DNA from: Flavobacteriales bacterium
GTDB lineage: Bacteria; Bacteroidota; Bacteroidia; UBA10329
Length of the DNA: 41,685 bases
Reading direction: 5' to 3'
NCBI GenBank assembly: GCA_021741155.1
Contig: JAIOYP010000035.1
Coordinates: forward strand, 1 to 41,685
Shown here: positions 18,039 through 26,676 of the stretch, piece by piece
Numbering within the stretch: position 1 is the first letter of the stretch
Layout of the letters: each line of letters starts with the position of its first letter
The notes under the pieces: generated by a model
Seen by the model: the letters and a program-made list of their open reading frames with translations, nothing else
Database searches by the model: none
Told to the model about the DNA's origin: nothing
Program-made: the position numbers and the translations under genes

Positions 18039-18551
18039 CTATTTACAGTGGTTGTTCTTGAGAATAAGCTTGGCTTCTTCGTTGCCTAGTTTTTTAGATG
18101 TTTTCCAATCCTCACACGCCTCTTTGTACAGTCCAAGGCCATTTTTGGCCCAGCCTCGGTTATTATACGCCTCTTGGTTTTCGGGGTCGAGGCCCAATGC
18201 CTTGTCAAAATCTACCATGGCGGTTTCGTACTTCTCCAACTTGTTGTAGGCGCTTCCTCTACTGATAAATGAATAAGGATCGCGGCCATGCTTGTCAATA
18301 ACCACACCGAAATCGGCAATAGCGGCATCGTACTCTTTCATTACGGAATGACAAAATCCTCTCCTGAGAAATGCATTGAGGTTTTCGGGGTCTTGCGCAA
18401 TCACCTTACCGTAAAGTTCAGAAGCCTGTTTGTATTCTCCCGAACCAATCAGATTCTCGGCTTGGTTAAAGATGGATTCTACATCTGCCTGTGCGTTGGT
18501 TTCTGCAACCAAAAACAGCATGAGCACCCAAACAATACTGGTTCTTATCAT
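18039..18551 (-). CDS. Exported tetratricopeptide-repeat protein (170 aa)
   Basis: The signal peptide covers residues 1-20 (ending TNAQA). About four TPR units follow (for example GEYKQASELYGKVIAQDPEN, LNAFLRRGFCHSVMKEYDAA, YSFISRGSAYNKLEKYETAM, QEAYNNRGWAKNGLGLYKEA), with the usual W/L-G-Y/A-P spacing. It is probably a periplasmic or envelope scaffold for protein contacts. It sits between two small exported proteins, separated by 1 base upstream and 6 downstream, indicating translational coupling. Its partner is unknown. Confidence 0.85.
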   Translation of the reverse strand: MIRTSIVWVLMLFLVAETNAQADVESIFNQAENLIGSGEYKQASELYGKVIAQDPENLNAFLRRGFCHSVMKEYDAAIADFGVVIDKHGRDPYSFISRGSAYNKLEKYETAMVDFDKALGLDPENQEAYNNRGWAKNGLGLYKEACEDWKTSKKLGNEEAKLILKNNHCK

Positions 18552-18552
18552 C

Positions 18553-19002
18553 TTACTTTGTCTTAATCAATTCTACTAAAAGCGTTCGAAGCTTCTCTTC
18601 CATGGCTTTACCAGATTCAGCTTTCAAAACCTCAAACACGAGGCGTTTTCGGTAATCCTTCTTCTTATCCAGCAAAAGCGTTTGCTGTACACAACCGTCA
18701 AGATCGGAATAACATTTGACTGATACGGTGGCATCCACTTCAGAATAATTCAAGGTTTCTATGTCGAGGTCAAATACATTCACCTGTTCCACCTTCATTT
18801 GTTTTCCCTCACGGAATGCTTTCACACTAAGGTTCTTTCCCTTGAAACTCACCTCATATTCACTTCCCAAAGCGGCATTCAATTCAGCAATTCGGTCTTC
18901 TATAGGTTGCGAAAAGGCGTTACCCATCACCAAAAGGTTCAATATGAGTAGTATTATTGCGTATCGCCCGTTCACGTTAGCTGAATTAATATTTTTAGGC
19001 AT
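18553..19002 (-). CDS. Exported protein of unknown function (149 aa)
   Basis: The family is not recognised. A hydrophobic segment at about 14-32 (AIILLILNLLVMGNAFSQ) reads as a signal peptide with a short basic lead. The mature part is alternating strand and helix, with two cysteines (VKCYSDLDGCVQQ) that could bridge, and a charged C-terminal helix. A GTG at 18975 is an alternative start nearer the signal core. It is the first gene of a three-gene minus-strand set and starts 6 bases from the divergent coiled-coil gene, leaving no room for a conventional promoter if both starts are right. Confidence 0.65.
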   Translation of the reverse strand: MPKNINSANVNGRYAIILLILNLLVMGNAFSQPIEDRIAELNAALGSEYEVSFKGKNLSVKAFREGKQMKVEQVNVFDLDIETLNYSEVDATVSVKCYSDLDGCVQQTLLLDKKKDYRKRLVFEVLKAESGKAMEEKLRTLLVELIKTK

Positions 19003-19008
19003 ACGCTA

Positions 19009-20586
19009 TTGACACCAATCAGTTTCATAAACACCGTTCTAAGAAGGATTGCCTTTGTGGGCATCTTCCTTTTCGCTTCGCAACTTGTTGCACAAAACCT
19101 CTCGCCTATCATCAAATTTCAGGTAGATGGTAGTGGCTTTGATGGTTCTAGAGTAACCATAACCGAAGATGGTGCCGTCAAAGAGGTCTTTGACCCAGGA
19201 AGAGCGCGAATGACGCCACAACTCAACTTCGGAAAGAAATACGTGATAACCTTTGAGAAGGCTGGATACATTACCAAACGGGTAGAAATAAGCACGAAGA
19301 ATGTTCCCGAAGACCTGAAAGAAGACGACCTCGACTTCGATTTTGCTGTAGAGATATTTGAACAATACGAAGGTGTGAACACCGTCATCTTTAATCAGCC
19401 AGTAGCCAAATGGTATTACGACCCGAAGGAAGATGGCTTTGCGTACGATACCGATTACACCAAGAGCATTCGTTCGGCTTTAGCCAACTTCGAAAAAGAA
19501 TATGAAACGGCTAAAGTGACCAAGCCGAAGGCTGATGATACTGCCTTAAAAGCGGAAGAAGCGCGATTGGCAGCGGAAGCAAAGGCCAAACTGGAAGAAG
19601 AAAAACGGCTAGCTGCTGAAACCAAAGCCAAGCTGGAAGAAGAGAAACGGGTGGCGGCTGAGGCGAAGGCAGCCGAAGATGCGCGTAAGCTTGCCGAGCA
19701 GGAGAAGCAAAAAGCGGAGGCCGAAAAGAACAAGCAGGCTGCCGAGCTGGCCAAACAAGCCGAAGCCGAAGAATTGAAACAGGAAATGGCACAGGCTAAG
19801 GCTGACGAGGAAAAACGACAAGCCAACCTAAAAGCCGAAGAAGATACCCGTGCTGCCCTCAAAGCGAAAGAGGAAGAAGAGAAGCGGTTGGCCAATGCCA
19901 AAGCGGAAGAAGAAAGCAAAAAGGCTGCCGACATGAAGGCCGAACTAGAAAACAAAGCAGCAGGAAAGGCCAAATTAGACGATGAAGCACGCGCTCAAAA
20001 GAAAGCTGAACTGGAAGAAGAGATGCGTCAGGACAAATTAAAGTCGGCTGAGGAAGAAAAGAGACGTGCACAAATTGAGAAAGAGGAGATTGAAAAGCGT
20101 CAACGAGATGCAAATGCTCTTAGAGCGAAAGAAGAAAAGTTGGCGGCAGAGAATGCCGCTGAACAAGAAAAAAGGAGACAAGAAAGCGCCCTGAAAGAAG
20201 AGGAAGAAAACAGAAAAAAGGCTACGGAAGATGCCGCATTTGAAGCCGTAAGAAAACAAAAAGCTAAGGAAGCTTTTGAGGCGGATCAGCGGGGAAACGC
20301 ACAGGCACAATCAGTAGGCGAAGCACAATCGCGTGAGCGCTCAGAAGCGCTGGCCAAAATGCAGGAAGAGCGCAAAAGCCTTTCCATTAAAGATGCTGGG
20401 AATGTGGTTTCGAGAACGGAGGAAACCATTGAAGAGGTAAACCGAACCATCAAGCAAATTACCATACAGCGAGAGCACATGACTTATAAATACAAGAAGA
20501 TCGTTTACAACTGGGGCGGTGTCTATTTCTTTAGAGACGAAGACAGCATAACCGAAGGCGTCTTTAAGTTGGAAACAACTGAGTAG
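19009..20586 (+). CDS. Exported protein with N-terminal beta domain and long Ala/Glu/Lys coiled coil (525 aa)
   Basis: No ATG exists in frame upstream before a stop, so a TTG at 19009 is used. It is followed by a signal peptide ending near QLVAQ (about residue 29). Residues about 30-135 form a PEGA- or CarboxypepD-like beta domain (GRARMTPQLNFGKKYVITF, EKAGYITKRVEI). Residues about 165-440 are a continuous charged helix (AEEARLAAEAKAKLEEEKRL-type heptads). The last ~75 residues form a compact end with TYKYKKIVYNWGGVYFFRD. Such proteins are often mislabelled TolA because of the helix; there is no TolA C-terminal domain here. It may span the periplasm as a structural rod, which is inference. 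A strong bidirectional terminator follows. Confidence 0.8.
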   Translation: MTPISFINTVLRRIAFVGIFLFASQLVAQNLSPIIKFQVDGSGFDGSRVTITEDGAVKEVFDPGRARMTPQLNFGKKYVITFEKAGYITKRVEISTKNVPEDLKEDDLDFDFAVEIFEQYEGVNTVIFNQPVAKWYYDPKEDGFAYDTDYTKSIRSALANFEKEYETAKVTKPKADDTALKAEEARLAAEAKAKLEEEKRLAAETKAKLEEEKRVAAEAKAAEDARKLAEQEKQKAEAEKNKQAAELAKQAEAEELKQEMAQAKADEEKRQANLKAEEDTRAALKAKEEEEKRLANAKAEEESKKAADMKAELENKAAGKAKLDDEARAQKKAELEEEMRQDKLKSAEEEKRRAQIEKEEIEKRQRDANALRAKEEKLAAENAAEQEKRRQESALKEEEENRKKATEDAAFEAVRKQKAKEAFEADQRGNAQAQSVGEAQSRERSEALAKMQEERKSLSIKDAGNVVSRTEETIEEVNRTIKQITIQREHMTYKYKKIVYNWGGVYFFRDEDSITEGVFKLETTE

Positions 20587-20623
20587 TCATTAACGCAAGC
20601 AACTAACCGCATATCCTAAAAGC

Positions 20624-20658
20624 AAAAAGACCTTGAAGCATGGCTTCAAGGTCTTTTT
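20624..20658. terminator. Bidirectional intrinsic terminator
   Basis: AAAAAGACCTTGAAGC (20624-20639) and GCTTCAAGGTCTTTTT (20643-20658) form a perfect 16-bp stem with a 3-base loop and T runs on both strands. It sits between the convergent coiled-coil gene and TonB-dependent receptor gene. Confidence 0.95.
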
Positions 20659-20678
20659 CGTTAGAGTAATCCAATAGA

Positions 20679-23249
20679 TTAAACCTTCACCGTAAACTGA
20701 ATGGAAGCAGTTCGTGGCTGCTCCATCTTCAATGGACGAAGTGAATACTCACTATTCAAAAGGTTGTTTACGATAAATGCAGCCTTCAGCCATGTGGCCA
20801 CTTGAAAACTGACCCGGGCATCCATCACATAATTCCCAGGATGCTTATCTCCAATCGTGTAGTGTGGTGGTGCAACTCCGTTTTCCCAATCAGTATGTTC
20901 AATATCTCCTCGGTCTTCAATAATTCCAGTATCAAAAATATCTACCCGATCTCCTTTATTATAAGAGTCCATCGCGTAAAGCACTTTATCAATATTCTTC
21001 ATGTAGCTGTAATACCTAAACGTATAGCCTAACGACCACTTTTTGTATGAAAGTTCAATATCTAAGTTGACCAAGTGTTGAAATCTGTATTTCAAGATTT
21101 TCATCGTATCAATAGATGTACTGTTGTGTGTATGGCTGATACGAGATCCTCCAATAGAATCGGTGTAAAACACATCATTAGGCTCTACCGATTCTGGAAT
21201 TGTATAGGTGTATCCCATAATTACACTCATACCTAAGGCCTTGGTAAACTGGCCACCTCCCATAATAGAGGTTTCAATTCCTCTCACGCGGTTTTTACCC
21301 GTGTTGAGGAACTTGAAACCGGGTAATGGATCAAACGAATACCGCCCCATAACGAACTGGATGCTGTTGTTGTACTCCTGCCAAAACCCAACAAGGTCAA
21401 AGTATCCGAAGAACTTGCCCAACTTGAAACCTTGCTTGAAGCCGATTTCCATATTCCAGCTTGTCTCTGGCTTCAAATCCGGATTTGGGAAGATGCCCAA
21501 ACCGCCAGAACTGGTGAGAATGTACTTTTCTGCAATGGTTGGAAATCGATATCCTTGACCATAAGAACCACGGATGTAGCTTTCGCGCCCAGCTCTCCAG
21601 CTTAATCCTGCACGGAAAACGGGTCTTACCACAAACTCGGTGTCGTTAATCTGGAAGTATTCGCCTCTTACTCCTATGGATACGTTCACCACCTTAAAGA
21701 ACTTCTGATCCAATTGCATGTAGAGGCTGAAATTCTTGGAATTGTTAACGCCTGAAGAATCACCTCCAACAAAAATTTCAGATTCTGAGCTGGTGTAACT
21801 TCCCGCTGCTCCAGCAATCACATTCAGTCCTTTCATTTTTTCGAATGTGCGCTGAATTTGATACTCCCCAAAGAAAACAGTACTTCTTACCGACTGATTA
21901 TTTGAATTGTCGCTATTATTAAACAAGATACGTGAGCGAAAAATGTGCTGCACACCACGAGACGTAACGTAGTTTACGAACGGATCAAGATAAAAGGTGG
22001 TTATCTCGGTCAAAGTCATCGTGCCTGGGTATGAACGATATCTACCCGACTGATCCTTTTCTGTTGATTGCCACACCAATGAGAAATTCTTGCTGCTACG
22101 CATGAAATTTCCGTTCAAGCCGTAGTTGAGCCCGCTTATCTTCTTATGACGATGACGTAAATTAAAGTTAAAGCGACCACGAATTTCGCGCACATCCTTG
22201 TTGTCGATGTCAGCAACCGTATCTGATGGAATTACAGTAACATCCACATATCCAGTCTCTGAAAGTGTGGAAGGATCAACTTCAGCAATTGGTTTTTGAG
22301 GGCCGAGATAGCCGTAATCATACAGGAAATTACCTCCAATAACCACATCCCATTGTTTGATTTTTCTGGAATGCATGAAATTCATTCCAGAGAAGTTGGC
22401 CACACCATCCCACCATTTCTTACCGTTGGACTTAGAAGCATCCATACCAAAGAAGTTTGCAATTCGCTTGCCTACCGAAGCATCATCTTCCAAAATCGCA
22501 CTTCTAAAACCCGTAAACACATTGACCTTAGTAAGCGGTTTTTCCTTCGGATAAGCCGTTCTTACGTTGATGGCACCGCTTAACGCGGATGAACCATAAA
22601 GCACAGAAGAAGCTCCTTTAATTACCTCAATCTGCTCCACATTCTCTGTTGGAATGAAGCTCCATTCTGCCTTTCCTATATCTCCATTCAAAATAGGAAG
22701 ATCATCTACAAGAATAGCCACACGGCTACCAACTCCAAAACTGTAGCCACTTCCACTCCTAATCTGAGGTTCTTCATCCATAATGGTAAGACCCGGAGTC
22801 TGCTCCAACGCTGATGTGATATTGGTAGAACCCCGATTCTCTATTAAAGCAGGTTTAATTACATCCATTGAAACGGTAAGTTCTTCCAGCTTTTGTTCAA
22901 ACTTTCCTGCAGAAATGACAACCGTGCTGAGTTGCTCGGCATTCATTCCCATCTCAATATTCATGGTCGTAACCTTGCCAGACTCGATTACCACGGTTAC
23001 GGTATCTGCCTTCATACTCACAAACGAGCAGATTACTTGATGCTCGCCAACTGGTATGGTGAACGAGTATTTACCGTTTATATCTGTAGACGCACCTTTC
23101 GTACGATCTGTCATCAAAACCACATTGGCACCTATCAAGGTTTCATCTGTGGCATTATCGGTAACAACTCCCGTAAGTATTCCAGTTTCCTGAGCGTTGG
23201 CAGAAAAGAAGCCAGCTCCAAGAAAGACAATTAACAATAGCTTTTTCAT
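20679..23249 (-). CDS. TonB-dependent outer-membrane receptor (856 aa)
   Basis: The protein imports a ligand across the outer membrane using TonB/ExbBD energy; the ligand is unknown. The signal peptide is residues 1-19 (ending SANAQ). A CarboxypepD_reg-like domain follows (about 22-100: GVVTDNATDETLIGANV, GKYSFTIPVGEH), typical of Bacteroidota receptors. The plug (about 120-235) includes GSTNITSALEQTPGL, VAILVDDLPI and the conserved IEVIKGASSVLYGSSALSG. The rest is a barrel of about 22 strands ending ASIQFTVKV. There is no SusD partner or N-terminal extension for anti-sigma signalling nearby, so it resembles metal, siderophore or vitamin receptors more than a glycan SusC. It ends against a shared terminator and is preceded by a hairpin closing the upstream gene. 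Confidence 0.93.
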   Translation of the reverse strand: MKKLLLIVFLGAGFFSANAQETGILTGVVTDNATDETLIGANVVLMTDRTKGASTDINGKYSFTIPVGEHQVICSFVSMKADTVTVVIESGKVTTMNIEMGMNAEQLSTVVISAGKFEQKLEELTVSMDVIKPALIENRGSTNITSALEQTPGLTIMDEEPQIRSGSGYSFGVGSRVAILVDDLPILNGDIGKAEWSFIPTENVEQIEVIKGASSVLYGSSALSGAINVRTAYPKEKPLTKVNVFTGFRSAILEDDASVGKRIANFFGMDASKSNGKKWWDGVANFSGMNFMHSRKIKQWDVVIGGNFLYDYGYLGPQKPIAEVDPSTLSETGYVDVTVIPSDTVADIDNKDVREIRGRFNFNLRHRHKKISGLNYGLNGNFMRSSKNFSLVWQSTEKDQSGRYRSYPGTMTLTEITTFYLDPFVNYVTSRGVQHIFRSRILFNNSDNSNNQSVRSTVFFGEYQIQRTFEKMKGLNVIAGAAGSYTSSESEIFVGGDSSGVNNSKNFSLYMQLDQKFFKVVNVSIGVRGEYFQINDTEFVVRPVFRAGLSWRAGRESYIRGSYGQGYRFPTIAEKYILTSSGGLGIFPNPDLKPETSWNMEIGFKQGFKLGKFFGYFDLVGFWQEYNNSIQFVMGRYSFDPLPGFKFLNTGKNRVRGIETSIMGGGQFTKALGMSVIMGYTYTIPESVEPNDVFYTDSIGGSRISHTHNSTSIDTMKILKYRFQHLVNLDIELSYKKWSLGYTFRYYSYMKNIDKVLYAMDSYNKGDRVDIFDTGIIEDRGDIEHTDWENGVAPPHYTIGDKHPGNYVMDARVSFQVATWLKAAFIVNNLLNSEYSLRPLKMEQPRTASIQFTVKV

Positions 23250-23270
23250 CGTCTAAGTTTCATTAAAACG

Positions 23271-23308
23271 AAAAGGGAAATCACTTTTATTCAAAGCGTT
23301 TCCCTTTT
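23271..23308 (-). terminator. Hairpin terminator after the 308-aa secreted protein gene
   Basis: AAAAGGGAAA (23271-23280) pairs with TTTCCCTTTT (23299-23308) around an 18-base loop, with T-rich DNA following on the minus strand. It separates the upstream secreted-protein gene from the receptor gene. Confidence 0.65.
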
Positions 23309-23328
23309 CAAATAAGGTCTTCCTTCAA

Positions 23329-24255
23329 TTAAGGATTAACCAATAACTTTCCAGTTCGAACAACTTGTTGGTCTCGTGTTTTTATCTGATACAGATACAT
23401 TCCAGGAACAAAACTAGAAAGGTCAACTGTTGCAGAACCTGCTCCAACCGTTGCATACTTCACCTGCTTTCCTGTTACATCCAATATTTCAATGGTTGCC
23501 GCTTTTCCAGTCACGCTCTTCACGTTCAGAATGTCTGTAGCGGGATTCGGATAAACACTCCAATCGGCATTATTGTAGGTCTCTTTTATTCCTGCTGGCA
23601 CAGCTACGAAGTGTACTGAATCCACATAAAAAACAGACCCAGCCACAGCTTGCCCTTGTGCCCCATCTCCCCAACTTGAGCTAAAGAAAAGACTCAATTT
23701 CTCAGGTGTTTGACCTGAACCTGCTGGTGTGATTGGAGCAGAAAAACGTGTCCATTCGTTTACGGTTTGCGAAAAATTGACGCGTGTAAAGGAAATCGTA
23801 TCCATGTCATTGTTTGCAAGAAACATGATTTGAGAATAAGCCGAATCATTAACCGCAGGTGCATTTTTAAAGAATCCTACAATACTGTCAGGAATCGTTG
23901 CTGTATAGGATGAACCGCCTTCTTGTCCGCCACTGTTCGTGCCGCAAATCATAGTAGCCGTTGTAAGAATGCCATTGATTTTGATGTTCCCAAAAGCAGG
24001 CAAGGTTTCCAATCGAGCCGAAGAAGATCCAGAATAGGCATCTGAAGATTGCGTAAGCGCTATTTGATTAAGCAATTCTGAACATGTGTTAACTGTATTC
24101 CAATCAACTGGTTCATCGTAGGTATTTCCGATTGAACCGTTATAGGTTTGCCAGTTCTCGAAACTTTGGTTGGCTGGCTGTGCAATCTGTGCAGTTGCAG
24201 CGGTAAAAAAGAATGTTCCGCTAAGTATAGTGAGTAATGATTTTCTCATGTCCAA
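23329..24255 (-). CDS. T9SS-secreted protein, tandem paralogue A (308 aa)
   Basis: The signal peptide covers residues 1-22 (ending ATAQ). The mature N-terminal ~200 residues form a beta-sandwich-like domain with FENWQTYNGSIGNTYDEPVD and SSARLETLPAFGNIKINGI, ending in a VDSVHFVAVP strand. The FENW...PVDW opening resembles PCMD-type putative carbohydrate-binding modules, but the match is loose. Residues about 230-308 are a T9SS type A sorting domain (DWSVYPNPATDILNVK, VPGMYLYQIKT, RTGKLLVNP). It is about 70 percent identical to the next gene upstream, from which it arose, or the reverse, by tandem duplication. It has its own promoter. The role is unknown; an extracellular carbohydrate-related function is inference. 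Confidence 0.88.
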   Translation of the reverse strand: MDMRKSLLTILSGTFFFTAATAQIAQPANQSFENWQTYNGSIGNTYDEPVDWNTVNTCSELLNQIALTQSSDAYSGSSSARLETLPAFGNIKINGILTTATMICGTNSGGQEGGSSYTATIPDSIVGFFKNAPAVNDSAYSQIMFLANNDMDTISFTRVNFSQTVNEWTRFSAPITPAGSGQTPEKLSLFFSSSWGDGAQGQAVAGSVFYVDSVHFVAVPAGIKETYNNADWSVYPNPATDILNVKSVTGKAATIEILDVTGKQVKYATVGAGSATVDLSSFVPGMYLYQIKTRDQQVVRTGKLLVNP

Positions 24256-24276
24256 AGTAATGTTTGGTTAGTCAAA

Positions 24277-24305
24277 CAAAGGTATGCAAGACGTCCACCC
24301 GACAA
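24277..24305 (-). promoter_or_regulatory. Promoter of paralogue A (TTG, 18 bases, TACCTTTG)
   Basis: On the minus strand a TTG at 24305-24303 is followed after 18 bases by TACCTTTG at 24284-24277, a full Bacteroidota -33/-7 pair, 21 bases upstream of the ATG at 24255. The paralogue has the same arrangement. Confidence 0.7.
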
Positions 24306-24390
24306 TTTGATTTTTATCCACAGAATTTTGGTGAAAACTCATACATTCTGTCCAAACCATTGCTGATTTTCAGGTGAATTTGAGTTTAGA

Positions 24391-25311
24391 CTATGGATGA
24401 ATCATTAATTTTCCTGTACGAACAACCGCTCCCTTAAGTGTTCTTATTTGATACAGGTAAACGCCTTCAGGCAAATCATCAATACTAATTGAAGCCTCTC
24501 CTGCATTTATGACATCAAATCTTACTTGTTTTCCAGCAACATCTACAAATTCTACTGTGGCAGTTTCATTAGAAACACCTTTGATGTTCACCTGATTTGT
24601 TGCTGGATTTGGATACACGCTCCAATCAGAATTCGTGTAATGCTCATTTACACTCTGAGGAACAGCTACAAAACTCACATTATCAATGTAGAATATCGAC
24701 CCCACAACAGCCTCACCATGAGAACCATCTCCCCAACTTGAACTGAACAACAAGCTTAACCCCTCAGGTGTTTGACCAGAAGCTGCTGGTGTAATTGGAG
24801 CAGAAAAGCGCGTCCATTCGTTTACCGTTTCAGAAAAATTGACCCTTGTATAAGAAACAGTATCTAAATCATTGTTTGCCAAAAACATAATCTGACAATA
24901 TGCCGAATCATTTGGAGCGGGTGCATTTTTAAAGTATCCGATAATACTATCCGGAATCATTGTAGTGTATGGAGTACCGCCTTCTTGACCTCCGCTGTTC
25001 GCACTACAAATCATAGTGGCAGTAGTAATTAAACCGTTAATCTTAACATTTCCGAACGCAGTTAACGTTTCTAATCGAGCGGATGAAGACCCAGCGTAAG
25101 CATCGGATGACTGCGTTACCGCCAATTGATTGATTAGCTCTGAACATTCATTGCCAGAGTTCCAATCAACGGGTTCAGTATAGGTGTTTCCGATTGAACC
25201 GTTATAGGTTTCCCAGTTTTCAAAATCTGCATTTACAGGCTGGGTTATTTGGGCTTGCACGGCAGTTACCGTAAGAGCTACGCAGAGTATTGAGTGTATT
25301 GCTTTTCTCAT
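24391..25311 (-). CDS. T9SS-secreted protein, tandem paralogue B (306 aa)
   Basis: Closely similar to paralogue A along its whole length. The signal peptide ends near VQAQ (residue 21), and the beta-sandwich-like domain opens with FENWETYNGSIGNTYTEPVD and includes SSARLETLTAFGNVKINGL. The type A sorting domain starts DWSVYPNPATNQVNIK and ends GKLMIHP. The copies differ most in the sorting domain and least in the FENW and SSARLET blocks, which suggests selection on the mature domain. The cysteines match paralogue A, except for an extra one in AYCQIMF. The ligand is unknown. Confidence 0.88.
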   Translation of the reverse strand: MRKAIHSILCVALTVTAVQAQITQPVNADFENWETYNGSIGNTYTEPVDWNSGNECSELINQLAVTQSSDAYAGSSSARLETLTAFGNVKINGLITTATMICSANSGGQEGGTPYTTMIPDSIIGYFKNAPAPNDSAYCQIMFLANNDLDTVSYTRVNFSETVNEWTRFSAPITPAASGQTPEGLSLLFSSSWGDGSHGEAVVGSIFYIDNVSFVAVPQSVNEHYTNSDWSVYPNPATNQVNIKGVSNETATVEFVDVAGKQVRFDVINAGEASISIDDLPEGVYLYQIRTLKGAVVRTGKLMIHP

Positions 25312-25333
25312 ATCAAAGTATCGTTTGTTGAGC

Positions 25334-25362
25334 CAAAAGTAGAGGCCATCCTAGCACGACAA
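25334..25362 (-). promoter_or_regulatory. Promoter of paralogue B (TTG, 18 bases, TACTTTTG)
   Basis: The minus strand has TTG at 25362-25360, then 18 bases, then TACTTTTG at 25341-25334, 22 bases before the ATG at 25311. Element spacing and distance to the start match paralogue A, so the promoter was duplicated with the gene and both boxes were kept. Confidence 0.7.
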
Positions 25363-25454
25363 CTTGATATTTATTTGGAGGGTTCTGAAAGAAATTTATA
25401 GATACGGGCCGGAATCATTGCTGATTTTCGAGTGGATTTGAGTTCAAATTCAGA

Positions 25455-26597
25455 CTAAACAGTCAATCCTTGCTTTGCAAAAAGCTGAGTTAGTTGTTCA
25501 ACCGTCTGATCAATTTCCGCCTTTGTATTGTACTTACTGAACGAAAAACGGATGGCAGGTCGCTTCATATCGCGATCCAACTCGGCCAAAACATGAGACC
25601 CAACATTGCTACCAGAAGAACAAGCACTGCCGCCAGAAGCAGAAATGCCCATGATATCAAGATTGAAAAGCAGCATCTCGGAGATTGGCGTGTCCGGAAA
25701 GCATACGTTTAGAACCGTATAAAGGGAATCCCCTTCTGCATCGCCATTAAAGCGAACATCAGGAATGGCAGCTTTCAGTTTGCCAATCATATAGGTTTTC
25801 AGTCCTTGAACATGCTGATGATGCTCGTCCATCTCTCGATGAGCCACTTCCATTGCTTTGGCGAGGCCAACAATACCGTAGATATTCTCGGTTCCGCCAC
25901 GCATGTTTCGTTCCTGCGCCCCACCATGAATCATCGGTTTTATCCGAATGTTTGAGTTGATATAAAGGAATCCGATTCCTTTTGGCCCATGGAATTTGTG
26001 TGCCGATGCCGTTACAAAATCAATGTCCAATTCAGAAAGATTGAATTCGTAGTGACACATCGTTTGTACCGTATCTGAGTGAAAATACGCGCCATTCGCT
26101 CTGCAAAGTGCTGACACTTTTTTCAAATCAATGAGGTTTCCAATCTCGTTATTGGCATGCATCAACGAAACAAGCGTTTTCTCCTTTGTTTGAAGGAGTT
26201 GTTCCAAATGCTCCAAATCAATATGGCCGTTATCGGTCAGTTTTACGTAACTCACCTTCACATCACCTGTGGCTTCCGCCACCTCCACCGAATGAAGTAC
26301 TGCGTGATGTTCAATCTTAGACGTGATAATGTGCTTTACACCAAGATCGCGAATACTGCACAAAATGGCCATGTTGTCGGCCTCTGTTCCTCCAGAAGTA
26401 AAGAATATCTCTGCGGGAGAAACCTTCAAAAGTGATGAAACAGTTCGTCTGGCTCTTTCAATCTCAGCACGTGCTTTTCGGCCAAAACCATGAACAGACG
26501 ATGGATTCCCGTAGGTTTCCTCCATCACTTTGCAGATGGCAGCAATCACTTCAGGGTCAATCTGAGTAGTGGCCGCGTTATCAAGATAAATGCTCAT
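25455..26597 (-). CDS. Cysteine desulfurase, IscS/NifS family (380 aa)
   Basis: A PLP enzyme that converts cysteine to alanine and passes the sulfur, as a persulfide, to Fe-S cluster assembly, tRNA thiolation or cofactor synthesis. The ATG at 26597 starts MSIYLDNAATT, the family N-terminus. An in-frame extension to 26660 is rejected; a near-consensus -7 box (CAACTTTG) at 26616-26623 lies inside it. Visible motifs are TSGGTEADN, the KIEHHAVLHS histidine, HANNEIGN, the PLP lysine in ASAHKFHGPKG, RGGTENI, and the catalytic cysteine loop ASGGSACSSGS. The loop is of the IscS/NifS (class I) type. No iscU or suf partners are adjacent, so whether it serves Fe-S assembly or thiolation is open. Confidence 0.93.
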   Translation of the reverse strand: MSIYLDNAATTQIDPEVIAAICKVMEETYGNPSSVHGFGRKARAEIERARRTVSSLLKVSPAEIFFTSGGTEADNMAILCSIRDLGVKHIITSKIEHHAVLHSVEVAEATGDVKVSYVKLTDNGHIDLEHLEQLLQTKEKTLVSLMHANNEIGNLIDLKKVSALCRANGAYFHSDTVQTMCHYEFNLSELDIDFVTASAHKFHGPKGIGFLYINSNIRIKPMIHGGAQERNMRGGTENIYGIVGLAKAMEVAHREMDEHHQHVQGLKTYMIGKLKAAIPDVRFNGDAEGDSLYTVLNVCFPDTPISEMLLFNLDIMGISASGGSACSSGSNVGSHVLAELDRDMKRPAIRFSFSKYNTKAEIDQTVEQLTQLFAKQGLTV

Positions 26598-26676
26598 GTG
26601 TTCCTGTTTGAGTGGCAAAGTTGGATACAAACCGAATCCAATATCGCATTTCTCTGACAAAATCAGAGAATCCGTC

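Noticed and set aside
19009..20586. TolA identity for the coiled-coil protein
   Set aside because: Only the Ala/Glu/Lys helix is TolA-like; the N-terminal beta domain and C-terminus do not match TolA.
20679..25311. A SusC/SusD polysaccharide utilisation locus
   Set aside because: There is no SusD gene or glycoside hydrolase nearby, and the receptor looks like a general TonB-dependent receptor.
26598..26660. N-terminal extension of the cysteine desulfurase
   Set aside because: The family begins at YLDNAATT, and a near-consensus -7 box lies in the extension.
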